A stretch of DNA of 64,000 bases from Acidobacteriota bacterium (GTDB lineage Bacteria; Acidobacteriota; Blastocatellia; Pyrinomonadales; Pyrinomonadaceae), in NCBI GenBank assembly GCA_016703965.1, contig JADJBB010000021.1, positions 496,001 through 560,000 on the forward strand, written 5' to 3'. The notes under the pieces were generated by a model that was not told where the DNA came from, searched no databases, and saw only the letters and a list, made by a program, of their open reading frames with translations. Made by a program: the position numbers and the translations under genes. This document shows positions 8,334-16,700 of the stretch, in pieces (within the stretch, counting starts at the first letter, position 1; each line of letters starts with the position of its first letter).

Positions 8334-8472
8334 GAAGGACTTTAAGGCGACTGACTCTATTTTCTGCACGCTTCCCATCTTATCCCCATCTTAGTACCCA
8401 TCGAGAGAGATTCGACGGCGAATCGAAATTCATCAAATTTGGCATCGGTGCGCCCCGAAAATTGATGTTTTC

Positions 8473-8573
8473 CAGTCTCAAAACACGTTCGACCAATCTC
8501 GGGAATTACTTTACCAATCTCCGGTTTTCGTGTGAACAATCAGGCAAAGTCCTTTGACCAAAGTCAGTAAAAA
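8473..8573 (-). repeat. Degenerate tandem array, ~21-bp period (copy 1)
   Basis: Read on the minus strand, this ~100-bp stretch contains four to five units of about 21 bp around GAGATTGGTCNAACGTNTTTT. A second copy at 49349-49441 aligns over 93 nt without gaps at about 73/93 identical positions (my hand count). The short ORFs across it are a by-product of the 21-bp period. Confidence 0.7.
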
Positions 8574-8649
8574 TGGGCATTTTGCAGGAAATGGGGGAAA
8601 ATCGGGAAAATTCGGGTTTGGATCAAAAATTCATCTCAATTTTAGCTCC

Positions 8650-8674
8650 AAAAAAACCGGCTTGAGCGCCGGTT
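8650..8674 (-). terminator. Rho-independent terminator on the minus strand
   Basis: Arms AACCGGC (8655-8661) and GCCGGTT (8668-8674) flank a six-base loop, and an A-run (a T-run on the minus strand) follows on the left. It lies ~18 nt after the tRNA 3'-end remnant in the same orientation. Confidence 0.7.
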
Positions 8675-8692
8675 ATCGTATCTCCAAGAATG

Positions 8693-8710
8693 TGGTACCG
8701 AGGGTCGGAG
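8693..8710 (-). other. tRNA 3'-end remnant (possible attachment site)
   Basis: On the minus strand CTCCGACCCTCGGTACCA reads as the T-arm 3' side, acceptor strand, discriminator and encoded CCA of a tRNA, but no tRNA body is attached. It is followed by the terminator at 8650-8674, as a real tRNA gene would be. Thirteen nucleotides (CTCCGACCCTCGG) are shared with the 3' end of the tRNA-Leu at 34913-34997. Such remnants are typically left when an element integrates into a tRNA gene. From here to 9072 I see no supported gene. Confidence 0.55.
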
Positions 8711-9072
8711 CCTAATAAGACTGTAAGTCTATTAAATGCAATAAATAGGAAAAACAAAATCATATTCTATCCACTTTCTCTCCACTACTTTCATTCAAAG
8801 ATTGGTAATGGCTTGGTCTAAGTCCAACGGGCCTGTCGACGGATGAGTTGAATCTTACGCAAGTAACCAAAATTGCTTCGGTACACAAACCAATCGGGAC
8901 TTGCGCGCTGGCCGGGACTCATCGATTGGTGGGACACTGAGTTTCCCAACCTTGTAAAGGAATTTCTTAACAATACTTTTAATCAACGTACCGTCGATTA
9001 TCTTCCGTCCACGGGTAACTCCAACACCCCAGAGGCCGCCGCCGTTTCCTCAACGGCGGATGCTTTCTTTAA

Positions 9073-9465
9073 GGCCTCGACTCGGGCGCCGACATAGCCA
9101 TCGATTCGTTTGGGAACTCTTACATTTTCGGCCGGACAGCCTCGGTCAATTTCCCGACAGCCAGTCCTATACAGGCACCAAACGTCGGTGGAGCCTCAGA
9201 TGTTTTCATCAGCAAACTAGCCTCGGGCGTTACGGTTTCAGGCCGTGTCGTGACCCCGACCGGGATCGCTCTGCGGAACACACGGGTTTCGATCATAGAT
9301 ACTCAGGGTGTTCGTCGAACCACGACCACGAGTTCGTTCGGTATTTTCTCATTTACCAATGTACCGAACGGAGTAACGTTGACCTTCACGATCACATCGA
9401 GACGCTACCGCTTCACTCCCCGAATTCTGCAGATCGTAGGCGATCTAACGCTTGGACACGGTTAA
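9073..9465 (+). pseudogene. Fragment of an SBBP-repeat/carboxypeptidase-regulatory surface protein
   Basis: Only the C-terminal end of a large secreted protein remains. An in-frame TAA at 9070 closes the frame on the left and no start is present. The first part, DIAIDSFGNSYIFGRTASVN then FPTASPIQ and SDVFISKL, is one SBBP (beta-propeller-like) repeat. The second, SGRVVTPTGIALRNTRVSII, then TSSFGIFSFTNVPNG, is a carboxypeptidase-regulatory-like beta-sandwich, and the fragment ends at a natural-looking stop (GDLTLGHG). Large proteins of this build are common surface proteins in Acidobacteriota. The rest of the gene is not in the window, so a rearrangement removed it. Confidence 0.7.
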
Positions 9466-9744
9466 GATCATTGGCCGTGTCCACTTATTTTTGCTTGAAA
9501 TAGATTGTGATATTTTGATCGGAAATGTCTTAAAAGGTCATTTCTGACCATCTCGAAAAGCCGCAACGATCTCCTTCGGTAGCAGACGATGCGAACGCCA
9601 CGACATACTTGGATATCTTTGGTAAGGAAATAAAGAATTTCTAAGAATAGTTCTGGGTTCAGACGTGAAATTTCGAATTCCGCCTTTTCGATTCTCTGGA
9701 AATCATTAAGAAATATGACAATGAGTTCAGGCGGGAGGCAGTGA

Positions 9745-10352
9745 GGAAGGGGTTTGATAGGCAATCGGTGGCGTCGCGGTAAATCAACCCTGCTAAACAT
9801 TCTGGGTGCTCTCGACGTTCCGACTGCCGGAAAGGTATTCATAAATAACATCGATATTTCGGATCTTGACGAAGACGGTTTGGCTCACCTCCGAAGCGAA
9901 CAGATCGGATTTATCTTTCAGTCCCACTATTTGCTCAATGAGTTTACCTGTCTTGAAAATGCATTGATGCCGATCACAATTCGGCACGGGGAACCCAACA
10001 ATGAGCAAACTGCGCGAGTTCTGGAACTTCTGCACCGAGTTGGATAAAGCGAGCAGACCATAAATATTCAGATGAAATGAGTGGCGGCCAAAACCAGCGA
10101 TGCGCAATCGTCCACTCGCTCGCAAATTCTCCTAAGATCATTCTGGCTGATGAACCAACGGGCAACCTAGATCGAAATTCAGGTGAAGAAGTTTTTAGTT
10201 TGATGCGGGAGATGAACAGAGAAAGAGGTGTTGCGTTTGTGATGATCACCCATGACGACCGGCTGGCACAACAAGCCGACCGCATTTTGCTTATCGAGTA
10301 CGGGCAAACCATCGAAATGAGCAAAGCCGATCATAGTCGCATATATGCTTGA
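9745..10352 (+). pseudogene. Broken ABC transporter ATPase (LolD/MacB type)
   Basis: Two frames together cover about two thirds of an ATPase closely similar to the intact one at 30494-31282: STLLNILGALDVPTAGKVFI, the Q-loop region GFIFQSHYLLNEFTC, signature MSGGQNQRCAI, Walker B IILADEPTGNLD, and the switch ITHDD. The first ~60 residues are missing and the Walker A glycines are lost (GNRWRRGKS in place of GQSGSGKS). A stop and frameshift near 10045-10075 separate the halves. Just upstream, at about 9697-9765, one frame reads KKYDNEFRREAVRKGF, which resembles the start of an IS3-type transposase OrfA, so an insertion may have created the junction. I see nothing else in 9466-9696. Confidence 0.8.
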
Positions 10353-10697
10353 ATTGATCGAGGCGTCGGGTGTTTGTGCAAGATATTCTTTTTAGAGGAC
10401 TTAAACTCGGTAGCATTGAAGCTCTTATCTTTAAATGGGAAAACGATCGTACGCTTTGCTCTGGCGGTGGATGCCGCGAACGTTAGCGAAGCCGCCCACA
10501 TCACACACTCCTCTATAACTCTGCTGAATGTACGACAGCACACAAACATTCCCTCGGTTTTCTAATAGCCTTATCTAAAGTCTCTTCACTATCCCCGGCG
10601 CCTAGTATCACTGAAAAGTCGGGCGGAGCGGGGATGACGGGTTTTAAGGGACGCGGCGAGTGCCGCATTACTTTGCTGTAGGGAACGCGGCCTCGTC

Positions 10698-10734
10698 GGG
10701 TGATTTAGGGTTAAACCTGAACCACCCGCTTTTT
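10698..10734 (+). terminator. Terminator-like hairpin upstream of the glucan synthase gene
   Basis: GGGTGATTTAGG (10698-10709) and CCTGAACCACCC (10716-10727) pair with one mismatch and one wobble, followed by CTTTTTG. Apart from this I see no supported feature between 10353 and 10789. Confidence 0.5.
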
Positions 10735-10789
10735 GCTATTGGGTCAAGTTAGGAATCCGGAAGGTTTGAGTTAAAAAAATAAAAAGAAC

Positions 10790-13700
10790 ATGGCGAAGCT
10801 ATCTTTTTCGAAGTCCGATTTTTTTAAGAATATTTTTAATCAAAACGAGAATTATGATCCGATTCGCGGTGAGCTCTATAGCGTCGAACGCCTAGAACAG
10901 TTTGCGGCCATTCTGGCGAACGAGCATAAATCGGTTGACTTCCCTAAACGATTTCAGAAATTACACCCACGACTTGAAGATAATCGCGAGGTGCTGATTG
11001 CGGCCTACTATTCTCTGGCTAATGCTATTCGTGAAGAACGAGCAGTATCTCAGGCAGCAGAGTGGCTTGTGGACAACTTTCACATTGTTGAGGAACAACT
11101 GCGTGAGATTCAAGAGGATCTTCCCGCTGGTTTCTATCGTGAGCTGCCAAAACTGTCGGAAGGAGAGTTTGCCGGGTTTCCGCGAATATATGCGGTCGCC
11201 ATGTCGATCATCGCCCACACTGACAGCCGACTCGAGGTTGACACGCTTGCTAGATTTCTTCGAGCTTATCAGGCGGTCACACCGTTAACGATCGGTGAAT
11301 TATGGGCGGTCGCGATCACGCTCCGCTTTGCATTGGTAGAAAATCTGCGCAGATTGGCCCAACTCATCGTTGTCGCACGCGAAGAGCGTGAAGAAGCTGA
11401 CGATCTCGCGGATGAATTGTTGGAACTCGCTAACACGCGACCGAATGAAGTCTTGCCATTATTGAAAAAAAGGTTGGGCAAAAGAACGACGTTCGGAAGC
11501 GCGTATGTGGAGCAGTTCACCCGTCAATTACGCGATCAGGACCTTTTAATTGCTGCCGGATATAAATGGCTGTCAGATCGGCTCAATAAACAAGGGACGA
11601 GCATACACGAGATTGTTGATGCGGAATATCAGCGTCAGGCTACCACCCAGGTCACGATCGGAAATGCCATCACGAGTATGCGTTTGCTCTCAACGATCGA
11701 CTGGAACACTTTTTTTGAGAATGTCAGTTTGATCGACCCACTGCTCCAAACGGATCCTGCCGAAGTCTATTCGGACATGAACTTTGCCACGCGTGACCGT
11801 TACCGCAAAGTTATTGAGAGGATCGCGAAACGGACGAAAACAGACGAGTTAACGGTTGCGGACAAAGTTGTTGAACTGGCTGCCGCAGCACTTCCGACAC
11901 ACGCTCAGGATCTGAGAGAATCTCATATCGGCTATTTTCTGATAGATAAGGGTGTGGCAATCCTCGAAAAGGAATTTGCCTACCGTTATAAATTCTCTGA
12001 AAAGCTGGTCTCCCTTATCCTCAAGTTTCCTGCATTTGCCTACCTTGGTTCTGCAGCATTTTTGACAGTTTTAACCGTCACCTTGCTAGTATCCGTTGCA
12101 TGGCATTTTGGAGCGGGTTTGCCGCTTATCGTGTTCTTTGCCCTAATGTCTTTGATCCCGGCGAGTGAAATGGCCTTGAGCATTCTGAACTGGGATTTCA
12201 CTCTATTGATCCCACCGCGGACTCTGCCTCAAATGGAGACTTCCAAAGCGATACCGGCCGACGCTCAAACCTTCGTTGTGATTCCCACTCTTTTAACAAA
12301 CGAATCGAGTGTTGCCGGCATGCTTGAAAAGCTCGAGGTTTACAGCCTGGCCAATAATAACGACAACATATATTTTGCCCTGCTCAGTGATTTTGGAGAT
12401 GCCGCGACTGAAGAAATGATGGAAGATGCGGCAATTCTAGAATCCGCAAACGCTGGAATCGCAGATTTAAATCGAAAATATAGACAGACCAATGGTCAGA
12501 AATTTCACCTTTTCCATCGTCGACGCCTGTGGAATGAAAGCGAACAAAAATGGATGGGCTGGGAGCGTAAACGCGGAAAACTCGAAGAATTTAATGGATT
12601 GCTTCGTGGTAGCCAAAATACCAGCTTCACGATCGTAACAGCGGAAGAAGAGCTCCTTAGAAAAACAAAATTCGTAATAACTCTGGATTCAGATACCCAA
12701 CTGCCGCGTGATTCGGCCCGCAAACTCATCGGCATTGCATCCCATCCGCTAAATCGGGCCTTTTTTGATGAGGGTCTTCAGCGGGTAACTAAAGGATTTG
12801 GCATTTTGCAGCCGCGGGTCAGCATCTCGCTGACAAGTGCGTCCCGGTCTTATTTTGCCCGGATATTTTCTGGAAATACGGGCATTGATCCATACACTAC
12901 TGCCTCTTCGGATATCTATCAAGACCTATTTGGTGAGGGAAGCTTCACTGGCAAGGGGCTTTATGACGTCGACGTCTTTTCAGCAGCGTTGAGAAACCGG
13001 GTGCCCGAGAACTGCGTCCTCAGCCATGACCTCTTCGAGGGTCTATATGCTCGATGTGGTTTAGTAACCGATATCGAACTGCTCGACGATTTTCCGACGC
13101 ATTTTGATACATATTCAAAGCGCTCGCATCGTTGGGTTCGTGGCGATTGGCAGATTGCGGCCTGGCTTATGCCGTGGGTCAAGAACGGCGAAGGTAAGAA
13201 TATGCGGAACGAGCTGCCTGTAATCTCGCGTTGGAAGATTCTCGATAATCTACGTCGTAGCCTGGTAGCTCCCGCCATTTTTTTGTGGCTTCTGACCATT
13301 TGGACCCTAATGCCCGGGCCTGCCTTATGGTGGACGTCCTTCATCGTCTTCGTTTTAGCCTTTCCCGTTTACGCTCATTTGCAGACCAATATAATGACGC
13401 ATCCCCGGGGTATTCCGTGGACGAGTCATTTTTGGAGTGTTTTGGGCGATGTAAAGACCAACACACAGCAGGTATTGATCGTCTTTGCCGTGCTGGCTTA
13501 TCAGGCATATTCGAATTCTGACGCGGTCATTCGCACTCTATATCGCGTACTGATATCCCAAAAGAATCTGCTCGAGTGGAAGACGGCCGCGCAAAGCGAG
13601 GTTGATACGAAACACGACCCCGCTTCTTACCTGCGATCAATGGGAGTCGCGATTATTTTATCCATCGTCAGCTTCATACTGGTTCTCTGGTTTCATCCCT

Positions 13701-16700
13701 CAGTTTTGCTGATCGCCGCTCCATTCTTACTTCTATGGATGGTTTCGCCTCTAATCGCGTATCGGGTAAGTCTACGTCCGCCAAACATACGGCGCCCCCT
13801 AAACGATGAGCAGATAAAACTGGCAAGAATGATAGCCAGGCGAACGTGGCGCTTTTTTGAGACGTTTGTTGGTGACGAGTCGCATTGGCTGCCGCCTGAC
13901 AATTTTCAGGAAGACCCGCAGCCGAAGATCGCTCACCGCACTTCGCCCACAAATATTGGCCTTTTGCTGCTGTCGACAATTTCTGCTCATGATTTTGGTT
14001 ATATAGGCACGCTTGAGTTGACCGAAAGACTAGGACTTACGTTTGCCACGCTTGGAAAGCTCGAAAAAGTCCGCGGACACTACCTAAACTGGTATAACAC
14101 TGAAACGCTCGCGCCACTTGCCCCTCGCTATATTTCCAGTGTGGACAGCGGGAATCTCGCCGGTCACTTGCTGGCCGTCAAGCAAGCCGTTATGGAGATC
14201 TTGAATCGTAATTTGCTCGACACGCACGTAATGGAAGGACTCGCCGATTCACTCCAAATGATGCGTGAAGAAGCAAATCAGATGGGGGTAGTCAATCGGC
14301 GTACCGAAGGGGTTAGCATTAAACAGCTTCATTCGGAGATCGACGCCAGTCTCCGACTGTTAAAAAATCAACCGGTAGAAACACCTGATGCCTGGGTAAA
14401 ATTGCTGGAATCCCTGATATCTCATATCGAGGTCATAGGGGATATCACACGGGCTCTGACTCTGGAACACGGCAGCAAACATTTTAACGAGTTAGGATTC
14501 TGGTCGTCGGATCTATCGCATCAAGCTCAGACATTTCTCCGGGACATCAAAACTTTTATTCCCTGGCAGGAAAAGGACTTTTCCAAATTGTCCCAGATAA
14601 TCGACCGTGATTTTCCCTCAATTCAGCAGGAATGGAGGGAACTAACGGATCTTTTAAATCTATTCCCTTCGTTATCTCAACTCCCCGAACTTTACGAGGG
14701 CATTTTGCTTCGACTCTCCCGGATTACATTGGAGATCGAGAGTTCGAAGGTAGGCGGAACAGGATTTGACGCCGCAGACAACGCTCTCAAGATTCTGATG
14801 TCTAAGGTCAAGAAGGCCGAGCAATCGGCCCTCGGGACGCTGGCAAATCTGAATTCCTACGCTTCGCAAAGCTCAGAGATCGTCAAAGAAATGAACTTTG
14901 ATTTTCTTCTGGATGAGGAACGAAAGGTGTTTGTCATCGGTTACAACGTGGACAAGGAAAAGCGTGACAATTCGTTTTATGATCTGCTTGCCTCCGAATC
15001 TCGGTTAGCCAGTTTTGTCGCCATTGCGAAGGACGAGGTCGAGCAGGAACATTGGTTTCGCCTGGGGCGATCACTGACCCCGGTAGACTCAAGCCGTGCA
15101 CTAGTCTCCTGGACCGGCACGATGTTCGAATACCTGATGCCGCTCCTCGTGATGCACGACTATGAAGAGACGCTACTAAGTCAGACCTACAAGGCCGTCG
15201 TGCAAAGACAGATCGAGTATGGTGCGAAGAACAGCGTTCCATGGGGTATCTCGGAGTGTGCGTTCAATGCCCGGGATCTACAACTAAATTACCAATATCA
15301 GGCATTTGGTGTTCCGGGACTGGGACTAAAACGTGGTTTGAGTGAAGATCTAGTCGTTGCTCCCTACGCTACCGCACTGGCCGCAGCGATCTCTCCGAAC
15401 GAAGCGATGAACAACCTTCGCCATCTCGCAACAAATGGGATGCTCGCCCGTTTCGGCTTTTACGAATCTATCGATTACACGACGGAACGCCTGCCGCATG
15501 ATCAAACCTTTGCGATCGTAAAGGCATACATGGCCCATCATCAGGGAATGATCCTAGTTGCGCTTAACAATCTGGTTCACGCCAATGTCATACAGGAACG
15601 TTTCCATTCCGAACCTCTCGTTAAAGCAACTGAGTTACTGCTGCAGGAGCGGATTCCACACGGAGCTCCGGCCTCTCATCCGCGTGCCGAAGAGGTGCTG
15701 TCGGGGCGTGTGGTTCGGCAACTTTCCGGACGGGTGACACGGGTTTTCAACACCCCCAACACGATTACGCCGCGCGTTCAGCTTCTGTCCAACGGCATAT
15801 ATTCCGTTATGGTAACTACCTCCGGGGCCGGTTATTCAACGCACAAGGATATTGCCGTAACGCGTTGGCGTGAAGATACTACACGAGATCTTTGGGGCAG
15901 TTTCGTCTATTTGCGTAATGTGGAAAGCGGAGACGTTTGGTCGGGCGGCTATCAGCCGTTAGGCCGTAAGCCGGAATTTTACGAAGTAGCCTTTTCCGAA
16001 GATAAAGCGGTGATCAAAAGAAGTGACGGCCATACCGACACACGCACAGAAATAATTGTTTCACCCGAAGACAACGCCGAAATTCGGCGTGTTGCAGTTA
16101 CCAATAATTCGTCAAAAGCGATAGAGATAGAGGTCACAAGTTACGCGGAAATTGTTTTGGCACCGCCAAAAGCCGATGCCGCGCATCCTGCGTTCAGCAA
16201 CCTATCTATTGAAACGGAGTTTAATTCCGACGAAAATTCCCTCATCGCCAAACGGCGTCCGCGGGCCGAAACGGATGAACCTATCTGGGCAATACACACG
16301 ATCGCGACCGACGCCGAAACCGTAGGAGCCGTCCAGTATGAAACCGATCGGGCCCGGTTCCTGGGACGTGGACATGATACTCGCGGGCCGAGGGCTGTAA
16401 TAGAAAACCGCCCACTTTCAAATACAGTGGGATCGGTGCTGGACCCGATCTTTTCATTGCGATGCTGCATGCGTATCGAGCCCCGCGAAACGGCTTGCGT
16501 GACATTTTCAACGGCGGTCGCGGCCTCGCATGACGAGGCGTTGCGGCTTGCCGATAAATATCATGACGTTAGCATCTTCGATCGTGAAGCTACATTGGCG
16601 TGGACGCGTTCACAGGTCGAAATGCGCCATTTGAACATTGAGCCGGAGAGTGCATATTTATTTCAGCGCCTTGCCGCTCACATCCTCTACACAGATGTTA

